The notes: generated by a model not told the origin, from the sequence alone. A stretch of 64,000 bases of DNA from Aureimonas sp. SK2 (GCF_029813115.1 NZ_JAPZDS010000007.1:62001-126000), one strand, 5' to 3'; numbered from the stretch's first letter, positions 19,454-32,129 are shown. Made by a program: numbers and translations.

Positions 19454-20664
19454 GCCGGGTTGCCGAAGGGTCGGGGCCGACGGAGTTCCACGAGGATGAT
19501 GCCCATGCCTGCGAAGATGACGAGAACCATCCATTCGTTCAACAGGACGCCGTGAAACAGGCCGAAGACGAAGGTGAAGGCGACAAGGGCCACGCAGGCG
19601 TCGCGCACGGCGGGATCGCCAGCCCGCCGGAAGACGCCGGACAGGAAGGCGACGAGGACCGACCCCATGAGCGCCAGGCCGATCAGGCCGCTGGAAAGGG
19701 CCTCGTCCAGCACGATATTATGAAGGTGCTGATAGCGCAGCACCTGGGCGCCGTTCGGTCCGGCCTCCTCCGCCACGCGCATCATGCGCTCGGTGCCGCC
19801 GACGCCGACGAACGGATGCTCCGAGAGGACGCGCACCGCGGCCGACCACATGGCGAGTCGCGTGTCCACCGAACCCACGGCGAGGCCGGTAGTTTCGTAG
19901 GCATCCATTTCGCTGACGCCCTGCTCCACCCGGTCGATCAGGAAGCCGCCCACCGGAACCGCGGCCGCTGTCGCCGCCATGAGGCCGCCGACGAGGGCGA
20001 CCGCAGCGCGTTTGCCGTGCGACCGCAGGCGCGGAACGGAGCGGCGGAGGTCGAGAAGCGCAGTGATGACGAAGAGCAGCATGGCGGCTCGGGTGCCCGA
20101 GAGGGCGATCGGCACGGCGCCGAGATAGGTCCAGAAGCGACCGTCGGGGAGGTAGCGCAGCCGACCCCCCGTCGGCAGGCGCGCGAGCACGGCGACCGCG
20201 CCGACCACGAAGGCGAAGATCGCCTCGTTTTTCCCGAGCCCCACCCGCATTCCGGTCAGGGCGTATTCGATCGGCGCCAGCACCGCCAGCGCGAGGAGGC
20301 CGATGCGGGCGCCGAAGGCGAGCATCATTGCCGGGTGGCGAACCAGCGCGAGGCCGAGCGGCAGCACGGCGCAGGCGAACTGCAGGCCGGCATAGGAGAG
20401 GACCCGGTTTCCATCGAGCGGCTCGCCGCGAAGGAGGCTGAGGCCGATCTGCCAAAGCGCCCAGGCTGCGAGCGCGCCCATGAAGACCGTCGGCGCCCCC
20501 CGCAGGCTGCGCGGCCGGGCGACGAGGAGGTAGAGCCCGCAAAGGGCGAAGAACAGAAATGCGATCTTGCCCGCCGAGACCAGCAGCGACAGGCAGAGCG
20601 TGCCGGCGCCGAGGATCGCCGGGTCCCACCGGCGGCGGCGCAGGAGAAGGGATGCTAGCGTCAT
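19450..20664 (-). CDS. O-antigen ligase/polymerase family membrane protein
   Basis: Integral membrane protein of 404 residues with about ten predicted helices and a large periplasmic loop containing YQHLHNIVLDEALSSGLIGLA, the Wzy_C/O-antigen-ligase signature with its conserved His-x-x-Asn. Such proteins transfer lipid-linked O-polysaccharide to lipid A-core, or polymerise it. The ATG at 20662-20664 overlaps the stop of the GT25 gene (ATGA), and its own stop overlaps the DUF721 start in the same way. Ligase versus polymerase cannot be separated by sequence. Confidence 0.83.
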   Translation of the reverse strand: MTLASLLLRRRRWDPAILGAGTLCLSLLVSAGKIAFLFFALCGLYLLVARPRSLRGAPTVFMGALAAWALWQIGLSLLRGEPLDGNRVLSYAGLQFACAVLPLGLALVRHPAMMLAFGARIGLLALAVLAPIEYALTGMRVGLGKNEAIFAFVVGAVAVLARLPTGGRLRYLPDGRFWTYLGAVPIALSGTRAAMLLFVITALLDLRRSVPRLRSHGKRAAVALVGGLMAATAAAVPVGGFLIDRVEQGVSEMDAYETTGLAVGSVDTRLAMWSAAVRVLSEHPFVGVGGTERMMRVAEEAGPNGAQVLRYQHLHNIVLDEALSSGLIGLALMGSVLVAFLSGVFRRAGDPAVRDACVALVAFTFVFGLFHGVLLNEWMVLVIFAGMGIILVELRRPRPFGNPA

Positions 20665-21410
20665 CGCGCCCGGCCCTGGCCCAAGGCGTAGACGATCCGA
20701 CGCACGAGATCCGTCGCACGGAAGACCAGTGTCGGCAGGCGGCGCCAGGGCTTCAGCTTGCGTGCGCCGTAGCGTCCGCCGACCTCGATCTGGCTGGTCT
20801 TGGACTGCGCGTTGAAGGCGATCAGGTCGTCCCAGATGTCGAGGGTGCGCAGGCCGGTGGCCCAGCCGCGCTCCAAGGCGACGTCGAAAGGCAGCGACAT
20901 GGGCCTGAGCGCCGCCGACAGCCGCGCAGCGGCGGATCGACGCACGATATAGGCGGCGCCGCTGCCCGTCGGGCCGAAGAAGGCGGCCGAGAGGTGACGT
21001 CCCTCCGGCAGCGCCCGAAGGCGTCGGCGCGCCGGGCGACGGTGATGCGCGAAGCGGACGACATCCCAGTCGTCCCGCTCGGCGAGTGCCTGAAGAACCG
21101 GCAGCATCTCGGGTCGCGGTCGCACGTCGTCCTCGAACACCACCCCGGCATCCGCCTCGCCCGCCTCGATGGCGTCGATGGCCTTGAGATGGCCGAGATA
21201 GCAGCCGTACTCTCCCGGAACCGGTCGCTTCCCGTGCTGGCGCAGGAAGGCCGGCACGTCGAGAAGCGTGCGGCCCTCCTCCGGGATCGCCTTCCCATCG
21301 ACGCCCGCGATCCGTATCAGGTCGATGCCCTCCGCGGCCATGTCGGCGCGGATGTCCGCCAGGCGTTGCGGCGACCGATCGAGATTGATGACGAAGAAAT
21401 CGATGCGCAC
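20661..21410 (-). CDS. Glycosyltransferase family 25 (LPS type)
   Basis: Cytoplasmic sugar transferase of 249 residues. The N-terminus IDFFVINLDRSPQRLADI, the segment VPGEYGCYLGHLKAIDAI and the acidic VVFEDDVRP motif are those of GT25 enzymes that add galactose or related sugars to lipopolysaccharide core. A run RRPARRRLRALPEGRH in the middle is basic and unusual but in frame. The gene is divergent from mutY, starting about 43 bases from it, and heads a chain GT25, O-antigen ligase, DUF721, DsbA. The acceptor sugar is unknown. Confidence 0.85.
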   Translation of the reverse strand: MRIDFFVINLDRSPQRLADIRADMAAEGIDLIRIAGVDGKAIPEEGRTLLDVPAFLRQHGKRPVPGEYGCYLGHLKAIDAIEAGEADAGVVFEDDVRPRPEMLPVLQALAERDDWDVVRFAHHRRPARRRLRALPEGRHLSAAFFGPTGSGAAYIVRRSAAARLSAALRPMSLPFDVALERGWATGLRTLDIWDDLIAFNAQSKTSQIEVGGRYGARKLKPWRRLPTLVFRATDLVRRIVYALGQGRAR

Positions 21411-21453
21411 GAAGCCGGCCCGTTCGAGGGGCGACGAAGGCCCGGAACCGCGG

Positions 21454-24532
<3,079 letters not shown>

Positions 24533-24548
24533 CGCTCCCGGCCGAAGG

Positions 24549-25106
24549 TCAGGAACCGGGACGCTTGGCGCCGTTCTGCGGCCCTTCGTCGAAGCCGGCA
24601 TAGACCGTCAGCGAGCGGCCTTCCGGCACGGCGATGCGAATGGCGCGATCGACATAGCGGAAGTCCTTCGGCCCACCGGCGGGATCGGTCGAGATCGGCT
24701 GCTGGCCGAGCTGGCTGTACACGAGCTGGCCGGCGTTCAGGATCGCAACGCGGATCGGAAGCTGGACCGATCCCGGCCGTGCCGCCGGCCCCGGAACGAG
24801 GCGCCCCGCGATGCCGACCTCCATGAAGAGCTGTCCGTCGCGCACGCGGCAGGAGCGCGTCGTGGCGGCGATGGACGCGATGTACTGCAGGTCGTCGCCC
24901 GACCCCTTGCGCAGGATCGCGGTGCCCTCGCGAAGGCTCACCTGCGGGCAGTAGTCGGGAACGATCCCGGCGCTGTTGGCCACCGCCGCCGGCGATGGCG
25001 CGCTTCGGCCGAGCGACGGACCGGTGCTGTTGCAGGCGCTGAGGGCGAGCGCCGCCACGACGAGGCCGGCTGCGTTGCGGGCGACGGTCTGCTTGGACAT
25101 ATGCAT
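24549..25106 (-). CDS. Putative lipoprotein
   Basis: A 185-residue exported protein with lipobox LSAC (AALALSACNSTG), so lipid attachment at Cys about residue 25 is expected. The mature part contains conserved-looking segments REGTAILRKGSGDDLQYIASI and SCRVRDGQLFMEVGIAGRL, typical of an uncharacterised Rhizobiales lipoprotein. GGGAAG lies 10 bases before ATG 25104-25106; a second ATG two codons later is possible. It is convergent with the HAD gene (16-base gap) and divergent from thrC. Confidence 0.75.
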   Translation of the reverse strand: MHMSKQTVARNAAGLVVAALALSACNSTGPSLGRSAPSPAAVANSAGIVPDYCPQVSLREGTAILRKGSGDDLQYIASIAATTRSCRVRDGQLFMEVGIAGRLVPGPAARPGSVQLPIRVAILNAGQLVYSQLGQQPISTDPAGGPKDFRYVDRAIRIAVPEGRSLTVYAGFDEGPQNGAKRPGS

Positions 25107-25229
25107 GCGGCGGTTCTTCCCATACCGTGTCGAGCCGTTCTATATCAGGCCCCTACGCGGGTTTCGACCGGGCGGCTTGCGAAAACGCGCCGTCGACGGT
25201 TTGCCGGGCCGAAGGCTTTGGGAGTGGTC

Positions 25230-26639
25230 GTGAAGTATGTCAGCTCACGGGGCGAGGCCCCGATCCTCGGGTTCGCCGACGTTCTGCTCGCAGGCCTTGC
25301 CAGCGACGGAGGCCTGTACGTGCCGGAGACCTGGCCGCAGATCGCGCCGGAGACCATCGCCTCCTTCGCCGGTCGCCCCTATGCCGAGGTCGCGCTGGAA
25401 GTTCTGAAGCCGTTCGTCGGCGACGAAGTCGCGCCGGACGCGCTCGAGCGCATGGTGCACGAGGCCTACGCGACGTTCCGCCACCCGGCCGTCGCACCGC
25501 TCGTCCAGATCGCCGACCGCCACTTCGTGCTGGAGCTGTTCCACGGCCCGACGCTCGCCTTCAAGGACGTGGCGATGCAGCTCCTGGCGCGGCTGATGGA
25601 CCATGTCCTGGCCCAGCGCGGCCAGCGCGCGACGGTCGTGGGCGCCACGTCCGGCGACACGGGCGGCGCCGCCATCGCGGCCTTCGCAGCCAGCGACCGA
25701 ACGGACATGTTCATCCTGTTCCCCAAGGGCCGGGTGTCGCCGGTGCAGCAGCGCCAGATGACGACGTCGGGGTCGGGCACCGTCCACGCCGTGGCAATCG
25801 AGGGCACGTTCGACGACTGCCAGGCGCTGGTGAAGGCGATGTTCAACGACGCCGCCTTCCGCCGCGAAAGCGCGCTGTCGGGCGTCAACTCAATCAACTG
25901 GGCGCGGATCATGGCCCAGATCGTCTACTATTTCACCGCCGCCGCCAGCGTCGGCGCGCCGCAGCGCCGGGTATCCTTCACCGTGCCGACCGGCAATTTC
26001 GGCGACATCTTCGCCGGATACTCGGCCAAGCGAATGGGCCTTCCGGTCGATCGCCTGATCGTCGCCACCAACGCGAACGACATCCTGGAGCGCACGCTGC
26101 GGACCGGCCGGTACGAGATGGAGGGCGTCCACGCCACCACTTCGCCGTCCATGGACATCGAGATCTCGTCCAATTTCGAGCGCCTCCTGTTCGAGGCGAG
26201 CGGACGGGACGCCGCGACGATCCGCCGTCTGATGCAGCAGTTGCAGCAGTCGCGCGCCTTTACCCTTCCGGACGACATCCTGTCCGCCATCCGCTCGGAG
26301 TTCGACGCCGGGCGGACGGGCGAGGAGGAGACGGCCGAGACGATCCGCGAGCAGCTCGCGACGACGGCCTATCTCCTCGACCCGCACACGGCGGTCGCGG
26401 TGGCCGTCGCGGAGAAGCGCATCGCCGACGCGCCGATGATCTCGCTCGGCACCGCGCACCCCGCGAAGTTCCCGGCGGCGGTCAAGGCGGCCTGCGGCAC
26501 CGAGCCCGCCCTGCCCCCCAGCCATGCCGACCTGATGACCAGGGGCGAGCGCTTCGACGTCCTGCCCAACGATCTCGGCGCCCTCCAGGCCTATATCCGC
26601 GAGCGCAGCCGCGCCGTGCGCCTAGGGGCCGCTGCATGA
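25230..26639 (+). CDS. thrC: Threonine synthase
   Basis: PLP enzyme converting O-phosphohomoserine to threonine, the last step of threonine synthesis; homoserine kinase is encoded at 34 kb. The 469-residue protein has the N-terminus KYVSSRGEAPILGFADVLLAGLASDGGLYVPE, the PLP Lys112 in HGPTLAFKDVAMQ, GATSGDTGGAA and NSINWARI. The start is GTG 25230, five bases after GGGAG; no ATG fits. Its stop overlaps the next gene's ATG (ATGA), so the M16 protease is translationally coupled, a known alphaproteobacterial pairing. Confidence 0.95.
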   Translation: MKYVSSRGEAPILGFADVLLAGLASDGGLYVPETWPQIAPETIASFAGRPYAEVALEVLKPFVGDEVAPDALERMVHEAYATFRHPAVAPLVQIADRHFVLELFHGPTLAFKDVAMQLLARLMDHVLAQRGQRATVVGATSGDTGGAAIAAFAASDRTDMFILFPKGRVSPVQQRQMTTSGSGTVHAVAIEGTFDDCQALVKAMFNDAAFRRESALSGVNSINWARIMAQIVYYFTAAASVGAPQRRVSFTVPTGNFGDIFAGYSAKRMGLPVDRLIVATNANDILERTLRTGRYEMEGVHATTSPSMDIEISSNFERLLFEASGRDAATIRRLMQQLQQSRAFTLPDDILSAIRSEFDAGRTGEEETAETIREQLATTAYLLDPHTAVAVAVAEKRIADAPMISLGTAHPAKFPAAVKAACGTEPALPPSHADLMTRGERFDVLPNDLGALQAYIRERSRAVRLGAAA

Positions 26640-27943
26640 GCGTTGAGGTCACGCGCCTTTCCAACGGGCTGACGATCGCCACCGAAAACATGCCGACGCT
26701 GGAAAGCGCGGCACTCGGCATCTGGGTCAAGGCCGGGGCGCGTGACGAGGCGGAGGGCGAGCACGGCATCGCCCACCTGCTGGAGCACATGGCCTTCAAG
26801 GGCACCAACCGGCGCAATGCGCGCCGGATCGCCGAGGAGATCGAGGACGTCGGCGGCGAGCTGAACGCCTCCACCAGCGTCGAGACGACCGCCTATTACG
26901 CGCGCGTGATGAAGGACGACGTCCCACTCGCGATCGACATCCTGACCGACATCCTGATCGATTCCCGCTTCGACGAGGACGAGCTCGCCCGCGAGCAGCA
27001 TGTCATCCTGCAGGAGATCGGCGCGGCGGAGGACACGCCGGACGACATCGTCTTCGACCACTTCCAGAGCGCCGCCTATCGCGATCAGATCCTCGGCCGG
27101 CCGATCCTCGGCACGCGCGAGAGCGTGAGCGGCTTCACGCCGGAAGAGATCCGGGCCTATCTGAAGCGCCACTATTCGCCCGACCAGATGGTCGTGTCGG
27201 CGGCGGGCGCCGTGTCCCACGACGACATCGTCAAGCGCGTCGAGGCTGCCTTCAGCACCACGGCGGCGGCGCCGGACGGCCTTCATCGCCGCGAGCCGGC
27301 GCGCTACACCGGCGGCGAGTTCCGCGAGGAGCGCGACCTCGCCGACGCCCAGATGGTGCTCGGCTTTCCCGGCCGCCCCTACTACCAGCGCGACTTCTAT
27401 GCCGCGCAGGTCCTGTCGATCATCCTCGGCGGCGGCATGTCCTCGCGGCTCTTCCAGGAGATCCGCGAGACCCGCGGCCTCTGCTACGCCATCTCCGCGT
27501 TCCACTGGAGTTTCTCCGATACCGGCATCTTCGGTGTCCATGCCGCCACCGGCGAAGAGGAGATGGCCGAGCTCGCGCCGGTGATCGTCTCGGAACTCGT
27601 GCGCGCGACCGAAGGCATCACCGAGAAGGAAGTGAACCGCGCCCGCGCCCAGATGCGCTCCAGCCTCCTGATGAGCCAGGAAAGTCCCGCTTCCCGCGCC
27701 GGGCAGATCGCCCGGCAACTGATGTTCAAGGGATCCGTCCTGGAGAACGGCGAACTTCTGGAACGGCTGGCCGCCATCGATGCGCCGCGCCTCACCGACC
27801 TTGCGGCGCGTATCTTCCTCGGAACGGTGCCGACGCTCGCGGCGATCGGCCCCATCTCCCGCCTGCCCGCCGTCGGCGAGATCTCGACCGGCGTCGCCGT
27901 CAGCTCCTTGGCCGCACCGGTCCGCAACCTCGTCTCGATCTAG
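26636..27943 (+). CDS. M16-family zinc metalloprotease
   Basis: Pitrilysin-family peptidase of 435 residues, the size of processing-peptidase-like bacterial members. The inverted zinc motif HLLEH is at residues 47-51 and the distal Glu lies in EEIEDVGGELNASTSVETTAYYARV. The C-terminal half retains LGGGMSSRLFQEIRETRGLCYAI, the conserved RG..Y signature. It is likely cytoplasmic because no signal peptide is visible. It follows thrC with an ATGA overlap. Its substrate is unknown. Confidence 0.9.
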   Translation: MSVEVTRLSNGLTIATENMPTLESAALGIWVKAGARDEAEGEHGIAHLLEHMAFKGTNRRNARRIAEEIEDVGGELNASTSVETTAYYARVMKDDVPLAIDILTDILIDSRFDEDELAREQHVILQEIGAAEDTPDDIVFDHFQSAAYRDQILGRPILGTRESVSGFTPEEIRAYLKRHYSPDQMVVSAAGAVSHDDIVKRVEAAFSTTAAAPDGLHRREPARYTGGEFREERDLADAQMVLGFPGRPYYQRDFYAAQVLSIILGGGMSSRLFQEIRETRGLCYAISAFHWSFSDTGIFGVHAATGEEEMAELAPVIVSELVRATEGITEKEVNRARAQMRSSLLMSQESPASRAGQIARQLMFKGSVLENGELLERLAAIDAPRLTDLAARIFLGTVPTLAAIGPISRLPAVGEISTGVAVSSLAAPVRNLVSI

Positions 27944-27957
27944 GCGCCCGTTCCGAC

Positions 27958-28566
27958 ATGGCGTTTCTCGACTGGGTTCAGCCTGCGACCCAACCCGTTC
28001 TGACGGGGCCGGGCGTCCTCCTGCGCTCGCCCCGAAGCGCAGACTACGAGGCTTGGCGCGAGTTGCGCGGCCGCAGCCGCGCCTTCCTGACGCCGTGGGA
28101 GCCGAGCTGGACCGAGGACGAGCTCGGCCGGACCGCGTACCGCCTGCGCCTGCGTCGCTATCGACTGGATGCGCGGCAAAGGACCAGCTACACCTATTTC
28201 GTCTTCGACCGGGAGGGATCGGTGCTGATGGGTGGCCTCACGCTCGGTCGGATCCAACGCGGCGTCGCCCAGACCGGAACGCTCGGCTACTGGATGGGCC
28301 AGCCCTATGCCGGGCGGGGCGTCATGTCCCAGGCCGTCGCGGTCGTCTGCGGCTTCGCCTTTGACGTGCTGGGGCTGCATCGACTGGAGGCGGCGTGCCT
28401 GCCGCGCAACGGGGCCTCGATCCGGCTTCTGGAGAAGTCCGGGTTCTCGCGCGAGGGGCATCTTCGCCAGTATCTCAAAATCGCCGGTGTCTGGGAGGAT
28501 CACCTTCTCTTCTCGCTCCTGGCCGAGGATCGGGCGCCGGGCCGCGCCTTGTCCTTGACCGCGTGA
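27958..28566 (+). CDS. GNAT acetyltransferase, RimJ/RimL type
   Basis: A 202-residue N-acetyltransferase. The RimJ/RimL pattern is seen in GPGVLLRSPRSADYEAWRELR, LGYWMGQPYAGRGVMSQAV (the acetyl-CoA pyrophosphate loop as GRGVMS) and LHRLEAACLPRNGASIRLLEKSGFSREGHLRQYLKI. The last segment is nearly the family consensus. RimJ acts on the N-terminal Ala of ribosomal protein S5, but this family includes many other targets. It starts 14 bases after the M16 protease and probably belongs to the same transcript. Confidence 0.88.
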   Translation: MAFLDWVQPATQPVLTGPGVLLRSPRSADYEAWRELRGRSRAFLTPWEPSWTEDELGRTAYRLRLRRYRLDARQRTSYTYFVFDREGSVLMGGLTLGRIQRGVAQTGTLGYWMGQPYAGRGVMSQAVAVVCGFAFDVLGLHRLEAACLPRNGASIRLLEKSGFSREGHLRQYLKIAGVWEDHLLFSLLAEDRAPGRALSLTA

Positions 28567-28606
28567 AACCCCTCGCCTTCAGCGAACAAAGGCCCGATCG
28601 CGCTCG

Positions 28607-31498
28607 ATGCAGCCATCCCTCCACCTGATCCGTCGCGCTCTGTGCCTCCTGGCCGTCCTGATCGGATGCCTGGCGGCCGAGCCGGGATACGCCCTGTCGC
28701 CCGTCTCGATCGGGCGCGAGGACATCGCGATCGACCTCGAGCCGGCGGTGGAGATCTTCCGGGACCGCGGCAGCAACTTCCAGGTTTCGACCGTGCCGGG
28801 GGCGGACGGCATCGTGCGCCGCATCGAGGTCGAATCGACCGCGCCCAACCCCTCCGGCGACTGGGCCGTATTTGCGCTGGCCAACAACACGGACGAGCAG
28901 ATCGACCGCATCGTCGTCGCGCCCCATTTCCGCCTAGCAAATTCCGGCTTCTTCTGGCCGGACCTCGGCTCGCAGCGGATCGTCGCGATCACCCCCTCGG
29001 AAGGCTTCGCGCTGGACCGGCAGGAGAGCCCGGAAGCCGACGTCTTTCAGGTCACGCTCGATCCCGGCGCGATCATCACCTTCGTGGCCGAACTGTCGTC
29101 CGATCGCCTGCCGGAAATCCGTCTGTGGGAGCCCAACGCCTACAAGGACACGGTCAACGCCTTCACCCTGTATCGCGGCATCGTGCTCGGCATCGCCGGC
29201 CTTCTGGCGGTGTTCCTGACGATCCTCTTCGTGGTGAAGGGCTCGCCCATGTTCCCCGCCACCGCCGCCCTCGCCTGGGCGGTGCTGGCCTATATCTGCA
29301 TCGACTTCGACTTCTGGCAGAAGCTCGTGCCCATCGTGCCGGGCCAGGAGCGCATATGGCGGGCCGGCACGGAGGTGGCGCTCGCCTTCACGCTGGTCGT
29401 CTTCCTCTACGCCTATCTCCACCTCAACCGATGGCACGGCGTCCTGTCCGCCTTCACGGCGCTCTGGCTGGTTGGGCTTGGCGCGCTCGGCGTGCTGGCC
29501 GCCTTCGACCCGCCCATGGCGGCTGGGATCGCGCGCATGTCGATGACGGCGACGGCCGGATTCGGTCTGCTCCTGATCCTCTACCTGTCATTCATGCGCT
29601 TCGACCGCGCGATCATGCTGATCCCGACATGGCTCCTGATCGTCGTGTGGATCGCCGGCGGCTGGCTGACGGTGACCGGCCGCATCGACAACGACATCAT
29701 CCAGCCGGCGCTAGGCGGCGGCCTCGTCCTGATCGTTCTCCTGATCGGCTTTACGGTGATGCAGCACGCCTTCGCCGGCGGCTCCTTCGCGGGAGGCCTC
29801 CTGTCCGACATGGAACGGCGCTCGCTGGCGCTCGCCGGCACCGGCGACGCGATCTGGGACTGGGACGTGACGCGCGACCGGATCTTCGCCGGCTGCGACA
29901 CCGAAGGGCTGGACGGCATGCCGGTGTCGGCCATGAACGGGCCGGCGCGCGACTGGCTGCCGATCCTCCATCCGGACGACCGCGACCGGTTCAAGGTCAC
30001 GCTGGACACGATCCTGGAGCACCGGCGCGGCCGCATCGCGCAAGACTTCCGCCTGCGCGGCGACGACGGGCAATACCACTGGATGAGCCTCCAGGCTCGG
30101 CCCGTCCTCGGCAGCAACGGCGAGGTGGTCCGCTGCGTCGGAACCCTAAAGGACGTGACCGACCGCAAGAAGGCCGAAGAGCGCCTCCTGCACGACGCGC
30201 TCCACGACCAGCTCACGGGCCTTCCCAATCGCGAGCTCTTCATCGACCGGCTGGACTCGATCTCCTGCCTCGCGGCGACGCGGCCCGACGTGCGGCCCAC
30301 GCTCTTCACCGTCGATATCGACCGCTTCAAACAGGTCAACGACGAGTTCGGCATCGCCACGGGCGACACGATCCTCCTCACCGTGGGACGTCGCCTCAAG
30401 CGCGTCCTCAAGCCGCAGGATTCGCTGGCCCGCCTGTCGGGCGACCAGTTCGGCGTGATCCTGATGTCGGAAAGCGAAGTTTCCGCCGTAGCGGCCTTCG
30501 CCGAAACGCTGCGCGACGCCGTGCGCGCGCCCATCACCTTCGCCAATCAGGACATCATCCTGACGGCCTCCATCGGCCTGACCGGCTGGACGGAAGGTGC
30601 CGGGGCCGACGAGGTGCTGCGCGAGGCGGAACTCGCGATGTATCAGGCCAAGCGCCTCGGCGGCGATCGGATCGAGCCGTTCCGCCCGGCCTTCAAGACC
30701 CACAGTTCCGGCCGCGTCGAGCTGGAGTCGGACCTGCGCCGCGCCTTCGGGCGCAACGAGCTGTCGCTCGTGTTCCAGCCGATCATCCGCCTTTCGACCG
30801 GCGAGATCGCCGGCTTCGAGGCCCTGATGCGCTGGCAGCATGCCAAGCGCGGCTTCGTTTCACCCGTCGAGTTCATTCCGCTGGCCGAGAGCACGGGGCT
30901 GATCGTCCAGCTCGGCCAGTTCGCGCTGGACGAGGCGGCGCGGCGGCTGGCCGACTGGCAGCGCCTGCCCGGACAGGCCAAGCTCTTCTGCTCGGTCAAC
31001 ATTTCCAGCCGCCAGCTGATCCGCCAGGATCTCCTGAACGACGTACGGCAGATCCTGAAGCGCTACCATCTCGCGCCGGAATCGCTGAAGCTTGAACTGA
31101 CCGAATCCCTCGTGATGGACAATCCGGAACGCTCGGCGCAGCTTCTGGCGCGGCTCAAGGAAATGGGCGTCGGCCTCTCGCTGGACGACTTCGGGACCGG
31201 CTATTCCTCGCTGTCCTATCTCATGCGTTTTCCGTTCGACACGCTGAAGATCGACCAGTCCTTCCTGCGCGGCGAGCAGGTCCCGCAACGCTCGATCCTG
31301 GTCCATTCCATCGTGACGATGGCGCACGAGCTGGGCCTCGCCGTCGTCGCAGAGGGAGTCGACAACGACATGGACGCGGCGCAACTGCGCAAGCTGAACT
31401 GCGAATACGCCCAGAGCTTCATGTACGGCCAGCCACTATCGGCCGAGGAAGCCCGGCGGCGGCTTCAGGAACGCGGCACGAAACGCGGCTCGGCCTGA
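28607..31498 (+). CDS. Membrane c-di-GMP protein: 7TM-PAS-GGDEF-EAL
   Basis: A 963-residue inner-membrane signalling protein. Order: signal peptide (1-30); periplasmic 7TMR-DISMED2-like domain (about 35-165); seven membrane helices (about 190-395); PAS (405-525, with IWDWDVTRD and WHMS-like YHWMSLQARPVL); a degenerate GGDEF domain with LSGDQFG at about 608-614 in place of GGDEF; and an EAL domain with FEALMRW near 737, ELTESLVM, DDFGTGYSS, KIDQSF and AEGVDN intact. It should therefore break down c-di-GMP rather than make it, with the GGDEF domain perhaps binding GTP. The ligand of the periplasmic domain is unknown. It stands 40 bases after the GNAT gene. Confidence 0.9.
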   Translation: MQPSLHLIRRALCLLAVLIGCLAAEPGYALSPVSIGREDIAIDLEPAVEIFRDRGSNFQVSTVPGADGIVRRIEVESTAPNPSGDWAVFALANNTDEQIDRIVVAPHFRLANSGFFWPDLGSQRIVAITPSEGFALDRQESPEADVFQVTLDPGAIITFVAELSSDRLPEIRLWEPNAYKDTVNAFTLYRGIVLGIAGLLAVFLTILFVVKGSPMFPATAALAWAVLAYICIDFDFWQKLVPIVPGQERIWRAGTEVALAFTLVVFLYAYLHLNRWHGVLSAFTALWLVGLGALGVLAAFDPPMAAGIARMSMTATAGFGLLLILYLSFMRFDRAIMLIPTWLLIVVWIAGGWLTVTGRIDNDIIQPALGGGLVLIVLLIGFTVMQHAFAGGSFAGGLLSDMERRSLALAGTGDAIWDWDVTRDRIFAGCDTEGLDGMPVSAMNGPARDWLPILHPDDRDRFKVTLDTILEHRRGRIAQDFRLRGDDGQYHWMSLQARPVLGSNGEVVRCVGTLKDVTDRKKAEERLLHDALHDQLTGLPNRELFIDRLDSISCLAATRPDVRPTLFTVDIDRFKQVNDEFGIATGDTILLTVGRRLKRVLKPQDSLARLSGDQFGVILMSESEVSAVAAFAETLRDAVRAPITFANQDIILTASIGLTGWTEGAGADEVLREAELAMYQAKRLGGDRIEPFRPAFKTHSSGRVELESDLRRAFGRNELSLVFQPIIRLSTGEIAGFEALMRWQHAKRGFVSPVEFIPLAESTGLIVQLGQFALDEAARRLADWQRLPGQAKLFCSVNISSRQLIRQDLLNDVRQILKRYHLAPESLKLELTESLVMDNPERSAQLLARLKEMGVGLSLDDFGTGYSSLSYLMRFPFDTLKIDQSFLRGEQVPQRSILVHSIVTMAHELGLAVVAEGVDNDMDAAQLRKLNCEYAQSFMYGQPLSAEEARRRLQERGTKRGSA

Positions 31499-31514
31499 GG
31501 CGCGCCGCCGCGTT

Positions 31515-32126
31515 TCAGGCGTGGCCGGCGTCGGCTGCCAGGAAGGCAGGATCGACGCCGAGGATCGCCAGCGCCCGCGCGTATTTCGCGTCGAGTTCGT
31601 TGGCGAAGACGATGTCGAGGTCGGCCGCGCAGGTGAGCCAGCCGTTTGACGCGATCTCGGACTCGAGCTGGCCCGCGCTCCAGCCGGAATAGCCGAGAAC
31701 CATGATCGCGCTCGCCGGCCCCTCGCCGCGCGAGATGGCCTTCAGGATGTCGAGCGTCGGGGTCAAGGAAATGCCGTCGTCCACCTCCACGGTGGATTCC
31801 GAATCGTAGTCGTCGGAATGCAGGACGAAGCCACGCCCCTGCTCCACCGGGCCGCCGTTGCAGACCGACACTTCCCGGCCCTTCTGCGGCAGACGAATCT
31901 CCTCGGCATCGTCGACGATCTCGAGCTGCTTCAGAAGCGTGGGGAAGCTCAGGGGCTGCGCCTTGTTGATGATGAACCCCATGGCGCCGTTGGGCGAATG
32001 CGCGCAGACATAGACCACGCTGCGGGCGAAGCGCTCGTCGTGCATGCCCGGCATCGCGATCAGGAAGTGTCCTTCCAGCGAAGGGGTGTCGTCATTGGAG
32101 CGGCTGCGCATGTTTTTCAGGTCCAT
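31515..32126 (-). CDS. YqgE/AlgH family protein (DUF179)
   Basis: A 203-residue cytoplasmic protein. The family pattern is clear: [41 protein letters not shown], then [17 protein letters not shown] and [18 protein letters not shown]. The biochemical role is unsettled; some members affect alginate or stress gene expression. The start is ATG 32124-32126, though ATG 32109-32111 would also suit. With the first choice the start is only 3 bases from the start of the divergent gene. Confidence 0.88.
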   Translation of the reverse strand: MDLKNMRSRSNDDTPSLEGHFLIAMPGMHDERFARSVVYVCAHSPNGAMGFIINKAQPLSFPTLLKQLEIVDDAEEIRLPQKGREVSVCNGGPVEQGRGFVLHSDDYDSESTVEVDDGISLTPTLDILKAISRGEGPASAIMVLGYSGWSAGQLESEIASNGWLTCAADLDIVFANELDAKYARALAILGVDPAFLAADAGHA

Positions 32127-32129
32127 ACG

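Noticed and set aside
25127-26635. N-terminal extension of the M16 protease
   Set aside because: It is a shadow frame over thrC; the protease signature begins at the ATG of the ATGA overlap.
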